Shown: piece by piece, positions 26,732-35,835 of the stretch | Layout of the letters: every line of letters starts with the position of its first letter | Position numbering within the stretch: position 1 is the stretch's first letter | Assembly: GCF_000702665.1 (NCBI RefSeq) | Contig: NZ_JNJA01000017.1 | Span: 1-64,000 of the forward strand | DNA: 64,000 bases | Reading direction: 5' to 3' | From: Solidesulfovibrio alcoholivorans DSM 5433 | GTDB lineage: Bacteria; Desulfobacterota; Desulfovibrionia; Desulfovibrionales; Desulfovibrionaceae | The notes under the pieces: model-generated | Seen by the model: only the letters and a program-made list of their open reading frames with translations | What the model was told of the DNA's origin: nothing | The model's database searches: none | Position numbers and translations under genes: made by a program

Positions 26732-29004
26732 TCAGGACGCGGGTTGCGCCGCGGCCCCGCGACGGCGCATGCGCACGAGGGTCAGAAGCGCGGCCGCGGC
26801 CATGGGGGCCGCGCCTGCGGCGATGAAGACCACGTCCCCGGGCATCCGGGCCCATTCGAGGAGCCGGGGCAGGCCGCCGCCCAGGTATTCGGGGCTCCGG
26901 GCGTGCCAGTAGCCGTGTTGCAGCACGTCGTAGACCTGGAGTACGCCGCCGGGGAAAAGACTGCCGGCGGCAATCATGGCCAGGCCGCTATTGAGCCCCC
27001 AAAACGAGATCCGTATGAGCTTCTCCGGCCCGGCCCACTGGGCGTCGGGAAGCACCTGGCGAAACGTCAGCACCATAAGCGCCAGCGCTTCCATGCCGAA
27101 GACGCCCATGAGCGCCAGATGCCCGTGGTTCGGCGTCAGCACGGTACCCACCTCGAAATAGCTCACGATGGGCAGGTTGATGAGAAATCCGAAGACGCCC
27201 GCGCCGACGAAATTCCAGAACCCCACGGCCATCAGAAAATAAAACGCCCACTTGTGGGGGATGTTCACGGCTTGCCCGCACACGTCGCAACGCGAGCGGG
27301 TGAGCTTGACGAAATCCCAGGCGTCCAGGGTCAGAAGCGTGAGCGGCACCACTTCCATGGCCGAGAAAAGCGCCGAAAGCGACATGTTGAGGGTGCCTTG
27401 CCCGCTGAAATACCAGTGGTGCCCCGTGCCGACGATGCCGCTGCCCAAAAAGAGAATGGCGTCGAGATAGACGACCCGCACGGCGGTCTGGTGCGTGACG
27501 AGGCCGAGCCTGAAAAAGGTCACGGCCACCATCACGGTCACGAACAACTCGAAAAACCCTTCCACCCACAGGTGGATGATCCAGAAGCGCCAGTTGTCCA
27601 CCACCGTGAAATGCGTCGCGGAGCCGAAGAAAAAGGCCGGCAGGTAAAAGACCGGGATGGCCAGCGCGGCCAGCAGGAACAACGCCGTGATCTCCCGGCG
27701 CTCGGGGTCGAGCAGGGCCGGCAGCACGCTTCGCAGCAACAGGACCACCCAGCCCGTAAGCCCCACGGCCAGCAGCACCTGCCAGGCCCGCCCCAGGTCG
27801 AGGTATTCCCAGCCCTGGTGCCCGAACCAGAACCAGGCGTCGCCCAGCCATTGCCTGATGCCCGCCAGTTCGCCGAGCAGGCTGCCGACCACGACCAGGA
27901 CCAGCGCCCAGAAAAGGGCGTGGATGGCCGGGACTTGCCCACGCGGCTCTTTTTCGCCCAACGCCTGGGCCAGCAACAACCCACCGGCCACGAACGCGGT
28001 TGCGATCCACAAGATGGCCGACTGCAAGTGCCAGGTCCGCAGGATATTGCTCGGCAGGATCGAGCTCAGGTCGAAGCCGTAAAAACTGCCCGGATCGGCG
28101 CGGTAATGGGCGGTCGCGCCGCCGAGCAGCACTTGGACCAGAAACAGCAGGGCCGCGGCCACGAAATACTTGACCAGGGCCCGCTGCCCCGGTGTGGCCG
28201 TCGCGGGCAGCAATTGCGGATGGACGTGTTCGCCCGTGCCCTTCCACCCGAGATAGTCGAACTTGCCGAAGGCGAACAGCACCAGCGCGGTTCCGGTCAG
28301 GAGGGTGATGAGACTGAGGGCGCTCCAAAGCACCGTTTCGCTGGTCGGCGTGTTGCCAAGCTCCGGGGCGTAGGGGAAATTGTTCGTGTAGGATGCGTCC
28401 GTGCCCGGACGGTTGGCGATGGAAGCCCAGGCCGTCCAGACGAAAAAGGCCGTCAGTCGGCGCAGTTCCCCGGCGTCCCGGATGTAGCGGCCGGATCGGC
28501 GAAATAGTCGGTCCAGAAGGCGATCTGGCTTTTGAAGGACCGGGCCTCGGCCGCCGTGAAGGTCAGGACGCCGCGCGCGGGATCGTAGCGGTTTTCCTTG
28601 AGTATCCGTGCGGCCTGGGCGGCCGCCGCCCGGGCCTCGGCCGGCGAAAGGTTTTCCAGGTCGCGGCCGAAGAGACTCCGGGCCGCTTCGCCTTGCACGG
28701 CCAGACCCAATTCATGAAGGGCCAAGGCAGAAAAATCCGGGCCGAGATACGCGCCGTGGCCCCAGATCGACCCGTTCTCCATGAGTCCGTATTTCAAAAA
28801 AACCTGCTGCCCGGATGTGACTTCCGCGCCCGTGAACACGACCCGCCCTTCCGGATCGAGCACTGTCTCCGGGATGGGGGCAGCGCCCCTGTACGCCTGG
28901 AAAGTAATCAGGATTTCCAACGTGAAACCGACCGCCAACGCCAAGACCACGCCTCGTCGCCACCAAGGCGACAAGGCTGTTTCAAAAACGTCGTCCGCAT
29001 GCAT
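26732..29004 (-). pseudogene. Quinol-dependent nitric oxide reductase, frameshifted
   Basis: Single-subunit NO reductase (qNor/NorZ), which reduces NO to N2O with quinol in the membrane. The N-terminal part (29004 to ~28485) has the qNor periplasmic signature LKYGLMENGSIWGHGAYLGPDFSA and AEARSFKSQIAFW. It runs into a stop at 28453. In the next frame the protein continues at once with YIRDAGELRRLTAFFVWTAW and then YTNNFPYAPELGNTPT and 14 helices to 26732, including heme/iron His in RTWHLQSAILW and GTGHHWYF. A single-base indel between ~28478 and 28497 explains this. It is either a true recent pseudogene or a base-call error. AAGGAGG precedes the ATG at 29004. Confidence 0.85.
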
Positions 29005-29210
29005 GACTGCCTCCTTGCGGAATTCCTAGAAGGGCCAATCCATTCCCCACTACCGCATCGTGAAGGAAATGCAACCGAGGAGGCGGCGATTGTACGAAAG
29101 CCCGTTTCCTGGTCTCGCGGTTTTCCCGGGCCATGGCGCCGATACCGCGCGCGTTGACCCGGGACGCCCCGCCGCGCTATCTGAGGCCAGCCTCAGCCAA
29201 AGGAGCCCCC

Positions 29211-29645
29211 ATGCCCGAGACGAAGCCCCAGGACAGCCACTCCTCGCCCTACGACCTGAGCAACCCCCAGGTGCTTTTAGCCTGGCAGCGCAACCACCTC
29301 GCCAACGAACGCACGTTTCTCGCCTGGTGCCGTACGGGACTCGCCCTTTTCGGCTTCAGCTTCGTCATCGAGCGCTTCGACTTCTTCATCCGCCAGATCC
29401 AGCACGTGCCCATGTTCGAGGGCATGGCGCAAAAACACCTGCACACCGATGCCATCACGCTGTCCACCTTCGCCGTGGGCGTGCTCGTCATGGTTGTGGC
29501 CACCTGGCGCTTCTGGTACGTCCGCCGCTGCATCAACACCGGCGCGAAAACCTTTTCCGTGACCCCGGACATCATCTTCACCGTTGCCGTGGTCGGCATC
29601 ATCCTCGGGCTTTTCACCGTGTTCTGGCATCTGATCGTGCAGTAA
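29211..29645 (+). CDS. DUF202 (YidH-like) membrane protein
   Basis: Inner-membrane protein of unknown function, 144 aa, with three hydrophobic spans. The family signature is [20 protein letters not shown] (~residues 25-44). The second span is [20 protein letters not shown] and the third [26 protein letters not shown] places the start at 29211; the frame is open further upstream without a ribosome site. It is divergent from the nitric oxide reductase and followed by the Cache protein after 27 bases. Confidence 0.85.
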   Translation: MPETKPQDSHSSPYDLSNPQVLLAWQRNHLANERTFLAWCRTGLALFGFSFVIERFDFFIRQIQHVPMFEGMAQKHLHTDAITLSTFAVGVLVMVVATWRFWYVRRCINTGAKTFSVTPDIIFTVAVVGIILGLFTVFWHLIVQ

Positions 29646-29672
29646 ACGACCCTCACACGCGGAGCGTCCGCC

Positions 29673-30740
29673 ATGCGTCACACCGCCTTGCCCGCCACCC
29701 TCGCGATCCTCGCCTGCCTCGCCCTGGCCGTCCCGTCCCGCGCGGCCGAGCCGGGGCCGCTCGCCCGTTCCGTCATCACCGAGGCCGCTGGCCGCTTCAA
29801 CGACCAGCTCGCCGCCGTGGCCCAAAGCACAAAGGCCCTGGGTGCGGCCTACGCGGCGCTCTACCGGGAAGCCCAGGCCCTGGCCCCGGGCGAACGCGCC
29901 CGGTTCCTGGAGAGCTACGCCGTCAAGGACGGCACGGTGGCCTTTCGTGACCCCGCAAGCGCCTGCGGAGCCGAACCGCAGGGACAGGCCCCCTGCCAGG
30001 CGCTCTACTTCTACAACGGCGAAAACTTCACCGACGAGACCTTCCGCGCGCTCTCGGCCATGAAACGGCTGGCCCCGGCCATGGCCGCCGCCCACGACGC
30101 CCTGCCCTCTTCCTGGGTCTACCTGACCACGCCGGGGCAGAACTTCTGCATCTACCCCTATCTGCCCCTGTCCGAGGCAGTGAACAATTACCAGCCCACG
30201 GACAAGGGCTTCTACACGGCCGCAGACTTCGAAAAGAGGGCCTGCGGCTGGGAATCGCCCTACCTGGACCTCGCCGGCGCGGGCATGATGGTGACGGTCG
30301 CCTGCCCGGTCTACGACGGCGACACGCTTCTCGGCGTGGCCTCGCGCGACGTGACCCTGGCCCAACTGTCGCAAGGCGTCCTGGCCGATCTGGCCGCCAT
30401 CCCCGACGCGAAAGCCGTGCTCATGAACCGGCGCGGCAAGGCCATCGCGGCCAGCGACCCGAAAATCGCGGACTTCATCGTCAAGGAAAATACCAAGACC
30501 GGCGACGCCGTGGTCTATTTCCGCGCCGACCGGGGCTTGGCCGCGCTCGGCCAGGAGAAAAACGTCGCTTCCCCGGACGACGCCCTCAACGACGCCGCCG
30601 AGATGGTTCTGGAGCGCGCCGAAGCCGAACGCAAATGGCCCATCGCGTTCACACGCGGCAAGGAAACGGTGCTCGCCGCGCGCCTCGGCGAAACGGGCTG
30701 GTACCTGATGCTCGTGCTGCCGCAAAAGGCGGCGCGATGA
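29673..30740 (+). CDS. Periplasmic Cache-domain protein without output domain
   Basis: A Sec signal peptide (RHTALPATLAILACLALAVPSRA, ~24 residues) precedes a ~330-residue double-Cache-like sensor: a long N-terminal helix, then YFYNGENFTDETFRALSAMKRL, SSWVYLTTPGQNFCIYPYLP, and MMVTVACPVYDGDTLLGVASRDVTLAQL, the usual end of a Cache subdomain. There is no membrane span after the signal and no HAMP, kinase or methyl-accepting domain, so it is a free periplasmic sensor or binding protein. Its stop overlaps the start of the CobD-CobQ fusion (ATGA), suggesting coupling to corrinoid metabolism. Ligand unknown. Confidence 0.8.
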   Translation: MRHTALPATLAILACLALAVPSRAAEPGPLARSVITEAAGRFNDQLAAVAQSTKALGAAYAALYREAQALAPGERARFLESYAVKDGTVAFRDPASACGAEPQGQAPCQALYFYNGENFTDETFRALSAMKRLAPAMAAAHDALPSSWVYLTTPGQNFCIYPYLPLSEAVNNYQPTDKGFYTAADFEKRACGWESPYLDLAGAGMMVTVACPVYDGDTLLGVASRDVTLAQLSQGVLADLAAIPDAKAVLMNRRGKAIAASDPKIADFIVKENTKTGDAVVYFRADRGLAALGQEKNVASPDDALNDAAEMVLERAEAERKWPIAFTRGKETVLAARLGETGWYLMLVLPQKAAR

Positions 30741-33328
30741 AGCAGTCCTTTCCCCACGGCGGCAACGTCCGCGTTCTGGCCGCGACGGCCGGGCGCGACG
30801 CCCGGGACGTGCTCGACGCCTCGGCCAGTATCAACCCGCTCGGCCCGCCGCCCTGGCTGCGCCAGGTCGCAAGCGCCGCCGTCGCGGACCTCGTCCACTA
30901 CCCGGACCCGGACTGCGCCGCGCTCATCGAGGCGGCATCCGCACGCTACGGCGCGCCGCCCTCCCACTTCACGGCCGGCAACGGCACGAGCCAGCTGCTC
31001 TTCGCCCTGCCCCGGGCGACAGGACTGGCCCGGGCCGTCATCCCCACGCCGAGCTACGCCGACTACCCCACGGCCTGCCACAAGGCCGGCATGGACTTGC
31101 GCCGCATCGCGGCCGTGGAGTTCGACGACTTCGCCGTGCGCCTGGACCACGTGGACGCCGCCCTGCGCACGCCCTCCCTGGTGATCTTCGCCAGCCCGGG
31201 CAACCCCACGGGCAGGGTCGTCCCGGCCGCGGCCATCGCCGCTCTCGCCGCGCGCCATCCGCAAAGCCTGTTCGTGGTTGACGAGGCCTTTGCCGATTTC
31301 GTGCCCGGCTTCGCCTCCCTGGCCGGGGCGGACCGGCCGCACAACGTGGCCGTGCTGCTCTCGCTCACCAAAGCCTTCGCCGTGCCGGGCCTGCGCCTGG
31401 GGCTCCTCGCCGCCAGCCCCGACCTCACCGGCTGGGTGCGCGCCAACCTGCCGCCCTGGTCCGTCAACGCCCTGGCGCAGGCCGTGGGCGTGCGCGCCCT
31501 GGAGGACACGGCATTTCTCGAGCGCACCCGCGCCGTCCTGCCGCCCCTGCGCGAGGCCTTGGCCGCAGGGCTTACCCGCCTGGGATTTGCCGTCATCCCG
31601 GACGCGGCCGCCAATTTCCTGCTCGCGCGCCTGCCGGCCGGCGCGCCCCCTTCCGCCGAAGTCTGCCGGCTGGTGCTCGCCGGACACGGCATCGCCCTTC
31701 GCGACTGCGCCAATTTCCACGCCCTCTCCGACCGCTACGTCCGCGTGGCCGTGCGGCCCGAGGCCGAAACCGCGCGCATCCTGCACGCGCTCGCCGCCGT
31801 GCTCGACCCGCCCGCCGCCCCGGCATACCTCCCCCGGCGCAAAACCCCGGCGCTCATGGTGCAGGCCACCTGCTCCAACGCCGGAAAGTCGGTGCTGTGC
31901 GCCGGCCTGTGCCGCGCGCTCGCCCGTGCCGGGCTTCGCGTCGCGCCGTTTAAATCCCAGAACATGTCGCTCAATTCCGGCGTCACCCCGGACGGCCTGG
32001 AGATGGGCCGGGCGCAGATCGTCCAGGCGAAAGCCTGCGGTCTGGCCCCGGACGCGCGCATGAACCCGGTGCTCTTGAAACCCACCTCGGACAAGGGCTC
32101 CCAGGTCATCGTCATGGGCCAGCCCGTCGGCGTCATGCGCGTCGGCGAATACATCGCCTACAAGCCGCAGGCCTTCGCGGCGGCCAAGGCGGCCTACGAT
32201 TCCCTGGCGAGCGCATCCGACGCCGTCATCCTCGAAGGGGCCGGCAGCCCGGCCGAGGTCAATCTGCAAGCCCACGACATGGTCAACATGGCCATGGCCG
32301 ACCACGCCGACGCCCGCGTGCTCCTCGCCGCGGACATCGACCGGGGCGGGGCCTACGCCGCGCTCTGGGGCACCATGGAATGCCTGCCCGAAAACCACCG
32401 CGCGCGCGTGGCCGGCTACATCCTCAACCGCTTCCGCGGCGACGCCTCCCTGCTCGCCCCGGCCAACGCCTACCTGCGCGCGGCCACGGGGCGCGACGTG
32501 CTGGCCGTCATTCCATATATATGTGCCCTCGGGCTGCCCGACGAGGATTCCGTCAGCTTCAAGGACGGCGACGTGCTCGCGGAAAGGCCCGTGCCCGACC
32601 CCAAACGCCTCGACATCGCCGTCATCGACCTGCCGCGCGCCTCCAACCTCACGGACATCGACGCGCTCGCCGCCGAGCCCGACGTCCTGGCCCGGCGCGT
32701 GCGAAACGCCGGCGACCTCGGCCGGCCCGACGCCGTCATCCTGCCCGGCAGCAAAAACACCCTGGCCGACTTGCACTGGCTCAAGGAAACCGGCCTCGCC
32801 CAGGCCATCGCCGCCCTGGCGCGGGAAAAGACCACGGAAGTCGTCGGCATCTGCGCCGGCTTGCAGATGCTCGGCGAACACGTGGCCGACCCCCTGGGCC
32901 TGGAATCGGGCCGCGAACGCGAGGAAGGCCTCGCGCTCCTGCCGCTTTCCACCGCACTCTGTGCCCAAAAAACGCTCACGAGCACCAAAGCCGTGCACGC
33001 GCCCACAAACGAGGCGCTCATCGGCTACGAAATCCACCATGGCCGCACCACCACCGCCCCGGGCCTCGCCGTGGCCGTCACCCGCGAAGACGGCGCCGCC
33101 ATCGGCTTCTCCCGCGCCGACCTGCCCGTCTGGGGAGCCTACCTGCACGGCCTCTTCGACGCCGACGCCTTCCGCCGCCGCTTCCTGAATGATCTGCGCG
33201 CACGACGCGGCCTGCCGCCCGTGGCGCGGCCGACGCCCTACGACCTGGACCCCGCCCTCGACCGTCTCGCCGACGTCATCGAAGCGCATCTGCCCCTGGC
33301 GACGCTGCGTGGGTTACTCGGCGTGTAG
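30737..33328 (+). CDS. cobQ: CobD-CobQ fusion: threonine-phosphate decarboxylase / cobyric acid synthase
   Basis: A bifunctional cobalamin enzyme of 863 aa. Residues 1-~355 are a PLP-dependent fold-I decarboxylase (CobD/CobC-like) that would make aminopropanol phosphate: FTAGNGTSQLL, SPGNPTGR, VVDEAFADF and the PLP lysine in SLTKAFAVPGLRLG (Lys ~212). A ~15-residue Pro/Ala linker leads to CobQ (~371-863), the glutamine-dependent amidase of cobyrinic acid diamide. It has ATP-site QATCSNAGKS (~377-386), GGAYAALWGTMECL, nucleophile Cys in GICAGLQMLGE (~706) and catalytic His in GAYLHGLF (~804). Both active sites look intact. It starts inside the Cache stop codon. A full composite repeat begins 22 bases after it. 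Confidence 0.93.
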   Translation: MKQSFPHGGNVRVLAATAGRDARDVLDASASINPLGPPPWLRQVASAAVADLVHYPDPDCAALIEAASARYGAPPSHFTAGNGTSQLLFALPRATGLARAVIPTPSYADYPTACHKAGMDLRRIAAVEFDDFAVRLDHVDAALRTPSLVIFASPGNPTGRVVPAAAIAALAARHPQSLFVVDEAFADFVPGFASLAGADRPHNVAVLLSLTKAFAVPGLRLGLLAASPDLTGWVRANLPPWSVNALAQAVGVRALEDTAFLERTRAVLPPLREALAAGLTRLGFAVIPDAAANFLLARLPAGAPPSAEVCRLVLAGHGIALRDCANFHALSDRYVRVAVRPEAETARILHALAAVLDPPAAPAYLPRRKTPALMVQATCSNAGKSVLCAGLCRALARAGLRVAPFKSQNMSLNSGVTPDGLEMGRAQIVQAKACGLAPDARMNPVLLKPTSDKGSQVIVMGQPVGVMRVGEYIAYKPQAFAAAKAAYDSLASASDAVILEGAGSPAEVNLQAHDMVNMAMADHADARVLLAADIDRGGAYAALWGTMECLPENHRARVAGYILNRFRGDASLLAPANAYLRAATGRDVLAVIPYICALGLPDEDSVSFKDGDVLAERPVPDPKRLDIAVIDLPRASNLTDIDALAAEPDVLARRVRNAGDLGRPDAVILPGSKNTLADLHWLKETGLAQAIAALAREKTTEVVGICAGLQMLGEHVADPLGLESGREREEGLALLPLSTALCAQKTLTSTKAVHAPTNEALIGYEIHHGRTTTAPGLAVAVTREDGAAIGFSRADLPVWGAYLHGLFDADAFRRRFLNDLRARRGLPPVARPTPYDLDPALDRLADVIEAHLPLATLRGLLGV

Positions 33329-33350
33329 AGAGGGAAGAGGGGAAGAGGAG

Positions 33351-33549
33351 AATGCCTCCGGCGGCCAGAAGGGGGTGACCCCCTCCTGGACCTCCCCAGC
33401 GGGGGGCGGAAAGCGGGTGGAGGCGTAGTTGGCGGGCGGTACGTCGGGGTCTGTGGTCGCGGAAATGGGGCGGCCCCGCAGGCCGCCAAGCCGGCCAGCA
33501 CGGCCGCCCCATTTCCGAGACCACGGGCGCCAGCGGCGAAGCGCCGCAT
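33351..33549 (+). repeat. Composite palindromic element, full copy 2
   Basis: Follows cobQ in sense orientation. Same order as 2503-2706: ATGCCTCCGGCGGCC, hairpin GGGGGT/ACCCCC, G-rich link GCGGGTGGAGGCGTAG, then a 23-base hairpin (arms 33453-33475 and 33502-33524, one mismatch), then GGGCGCCAGCGGCG and the CGGCG mini-hairpin. Five positions of the long stem differ from the other copy, and in each the partner base has changed too. It covers the 33329-33625 gap together with a short tail (33550-33625) in which I see nothing. Confidence 0.8.
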
Positions 33550-33625
33550 CTGCTGCCCTTTCCCGGGGGGAACCCGGGCCAGGGAGCACATGCGGCGCCG
33601 ACGCTTCGTAAAATAGCGGAAACGG

Positions 33626-33988
33626 CTAGGAAGCGGCGCTGGCGCTGCTCGAGGCGGCGGGAGCGCTGGAGCAGGAGGCGCAGCCGGAGGAGGCCTTGTC
33701 GCAGGAAGCGGCGGGCTTGGCGCTGGCCGGGGCATCGGCGGCGGCGTCGGAGGGTTTGTGCGCTTCGGACTTGCCGTTGCAGTTGCCGCCGGAGGCGCTG
33801 CAACCGCCGTTGGCCTTATAGTCGGTCACGTACCAGCCCGTGCCTTTGAGCACGAACGAGGTATTGGACATGATGCGGTGTGCCGGCGCGCCGCAGGCTT
33901 CGCACGGGGCTTCGTCCACGTCGAATTTTCTCTGCAGGATTTCGGAAACCTTGCCGCACTTGTCGCACTTGTACTCATAGATGGGCAT
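33626..33988 (-). CDS. FmdB-family zinc-ribbon protein
   Basis: A small regulatory-type protein of 120 aa. The first 40 residues are the FmdB zinc ribbon: PIYEYKCDKCGK, then APCEACGAPAHRIMS, giving two CxxC pairs, and SFVLKGTGWYVTDY. The rest is a Ser/Ala/Cys-rich low-complexity tail with CDKASSGCASC, which may bind metal or be disordered. GGGGGAGAG lies five bases before the ATG at 33988. Family members are named after a formamidase regulator but most have unknown roles. Confidence 0.88.
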   Translation of the reverse strand: MPIYEYKCDKCGKVSEILQRKFDVDEAPCEACGAPAHRIMSNTSFVLKGTGWYVTDYKANGGCSASGGNCNGKSEAHKPSDAAADAPASAKPAASCDKASSGCASCSSAPAASSSASAAS

Positions 33989-34283
33989 TGTCACTCTCCC
34001 CCGCCGATCCGTCTGGCCGGCGATTTCGGCCGCAACAAGTCGGCCTTCGGCCCCGCTTTGTCAAGGGCCGTTTTTTCGGGCCGCCCCAGCGGCAGCACTC
34101 GCGCGAGGCGAGCGCCAAAAAAATAAGCGGATTGTCCGTCCAGTCAAGGGGCGGCCGGGGAGAAATGCCCGGCAGGTCGTACCCGACGCGTGGCCTGCTC
34201 CCGGAGACATCCTGTGCGGTGCGGGGAAGCGGCATGGCCGAGCATCGCGCCGAGCGCGGCCATGCTCGCTTTGGCGATGCCCG

Positions 34284-34682
34284 TCAGGCGGCGGGGCGAC
34301 GCTCCCAGAGCTTCATTTCGCGCATCTTTTTGCGGCGTTCCCGTTGCAGGGCCTTGCACACCAGCGGCATGCCCTTGGGATAGCCCCATTTCATCCGGTA
34401 TTCTTCCGGCGTCAGCCCGAATTTGGCCAGGTGACGTTTGGTGAGTATCTTGTAGGGCTTGCCCGACTCCATACAGGTAATGGTGCGTTCCTTCACGGCT
34501 TTTTTGGGGTCCTTCGCACCGTTGCCGGACACACCGCACGCCCCGCCGCATCCGGCGAGGTCCATGTCGCGGATGCTGCCGGCGAGCCTGCCGACCAAGG
34601 CCGTGATTTCCGTTTCGGTCATGTTGCGTACCTTGGCCTGCGCTTTGACGATTTCCAGAGCCAGGGATAAATACGAATCCAT
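34284..34682 (-). CDS. Ros/MucR-family transcriptional regulator
   Basis: DNA-binding regulator of the Ros/MucR class, 132 aa. The N-terminus DSYLSLALEIVKAQAKVRNMTETEI is typical of the group, as is the C-terminal core TKRHLAKFGLTPEEYRMKWGYPKGMPLVCKAL. The zinc-finger entry reads TCMESGK, so the second Cys of the usual CxxC is Ser, and the usual trailing His pair is not clear; the finger may not hold zinc in the classical way. GGAGG gives better spacing to the ATG at 34682 than to 34688. It is divergent from the lipoprotein at 34827. Targets unknown. Confidence 0.87.
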   Translation of the reverse strand: MDSYLSLALEIVKAQAKVRNMTETEITALVGRLAGSIRDMDLAGCGGACGVSGNGAKDPKKAVKERTITCMESGKPYKILTKRHLAKFGLTPEEYRMKWGYPKGMPLVCKALQRERRKKMREMKLWERRPAA

Positions 34683-34826
34683 GCGCATATTCCTCCAGGC
34701 GATTGTGCGTGACGCGGACAAAGACGATGTCGCGTCATGGTGCACAGTCGCCCGGACAGGAAAAAAGGTTGCAGCGGAGCAGGAGAAAAAATATCCCTTG
34801 CGGACAACACCCGCAAAGGAAGGCCC

Positions 34827-35150
34827 ATGCATCGCACACTTGCCCGTTTCGTCCTGCCGTGCCTCGCCATGGCGGCCGCGTTCGCCCTTGGCGGCTGCGG
34901 CCCGACCTACGTCAATCCGAGCATCGCGGACAAGGCCGACGCCAAGCAGCGCCTCGAGGCGGACACCGCCATCTGCAAACAGGAAGCCGACATGGCCGTG
35001 GCCCCGACCTACGGTCTGGAGCGCTTCGAATCCGACCCCACCATCGAGGCGCAGGCCACCCGCTGGGTGGCCAACGTGGCCGAGGACGACGCCAACCTCG
35101 ACGTCTTCGCCACCTGCATGCGCGATCGCGGCTGGCGCTTCAAGAAATAG
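34827..35150 (+). CDS. Small lipoprotein, 107 aa
   Basis: An export signal with a lipobox (AMAAAFALGGCGPTYVNPS) predicts acylation at Cys ~23 and membrane anchoring. The mature part is ~85 residues, helical and acidic, with two further Cys (TAICKQE and FATCMRDRGW) that could form a disulfide. AAGGAAGG precedes the ATG. The MRDRGWRF ending is common in small outer-membrane lipoproteins of unknown function. No operon partner on this strand. Confidence 0.78.
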   Translation: MHRTLARFVLPCLAMAAAFALGGCGPTYVNPSIADKADAKQRLEADTAICKQEADMAVAPTYGLERFESDPTIEAQATRWVANVAEDDANLDVFATCMRDRGWRFKK

Positions 35151-35151
35151 C

Positions 35152-35192
35152 GAAGGCCGCCCCGGACAACCTCCGAAGCGGCCTTCAAAAAA
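35152..35192. repeat. Hairpin after lipoprotein gene
   Basis: GAAGGCCGCCCCGGAC and CCGAAGCGGCCTTC can pair; A6 rather than T follows on the plus strand. Resembles 5219-5258. Placement right after the stop suggests a 3'-end role, but it lacks the U run of an intrinsic terminator. Confidence 0.45.
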
Positions 35193-35235
35193 CGCCTGAC
35201 GCCAATGCAGTAACGCATCGCGTCATCTCCATCTT

Positions 35236-35306
35236 CCAGGCATGCCCCTTTCGGGGTGGTCCAGGCGGGGCTCTCGGCCCCTCCTGGCCGCAGGAGGCAT
35301 TCTTCC
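35236..35306 (-). repeat. 3'-end palindromic element, short copy
   Basis: Begins 24 bases after the stop of the gene at 35330. Minus-strand order: AATGCCTCCTGCGGCC, AGGAGGGGCC/GGCCCCGCCT hairpin, GGACC, then CCCCGAAAGGGG. Same orientation to its gene as the other copies. Confidence 0.6.
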
Positions 35307-35329
35307 CCTTCCGACCTCTTCCCTTCCCC

Positions 35330-35821
35330 TTAATGAATCGTTTCGCCGGATGGCGGGGCGGGGTTGCCGCTTCCTTTCAGGGAATCGTTGAAGCGCTGCA
35401 CGGCAGGGTCCGCGCGCCAGGCGGTGAAGAGGCTTTCCCAGAGGGCGAACGGCATGACCTCGGCGTCGAACTCGGCCTCGTGGCCGGAGAGCCAGACGGA
35501 AAACAGCCGCACCAGCCGGGCGAATTCCTTGCTGTCGAAGGTCTTGGCCACGGTGCCGGCGGGAAACGTGCCGCCCTCGAAGGTACGGAACACGAATTCG
35601 CCCACGGCCCGTTGCGAGGATTCCATGTCGATGGGCTGACCGTTGAGGCCGGTCACGAAATCCGCCAGCAGGGGGTGGGTTTCGCGCATGGTCGCGAGGA
35701 CGTCGTCGGGCACGTTCACGTAGACCACGCCGTCCTGTTCCACGGCGTAATAGAATCTGGCCCAGTGCTCGGCCATGAGCACGCGCAGGATTTCCTCGGC
35801 GGCTTTTTCGATGGGGTCCAT
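35330..35821 (-). CDS. Hypothetical protein, 163 aa
   Basis: Not recognised. A soluble, acidic protein with helices and aromatic patches (WARFYYAVEQDGVVYVNVPDD; FARLVRLFSVWLSGHEAEFDAEVMPFALWESLF). The start at 35821 is fixed by AAGGAG seven bases upstream. It directly follows the DppF-like ATPase gene on the same strand (14-base gap), so it is likely in that operon. No catalytic motif is evident. Confidence 0.7.
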   Translation of the reverse strand: MDPIEKAAEEILRVLMAEHWARFYYAVEQDGVVYVNVPDDVLATMRETHPLLADFVTGLNGQPIDMESSQRAVGEFVFRTFEGGTFPAGTVAKTFDSKEFARLVRLFSVWLSGHEAEFDAEVMPFALWESLFTAWRADPAVQRFNDSLKGSGNPAPPSGETIH

Positions 35822-35835
35822 TCGTTCTCCTTCCT

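Noticed and set aside
28453..28455. In-frame TGA of the nitric oxide reductase as a selenocysteine codon.
   Set aside because: Homology continues in another frame starting ~30 bases before the TGA, so it is a frameshift, not recoding at the TGA.
29005..29210. HcpR/Dnr-type palindrome before the nitric oxide reductase.
   Set aside because: I searched the divergent gap for TTGTGA-N4-TCACAA-like sites and saw none on either strand. Only a ribosome site and no clear promoter.
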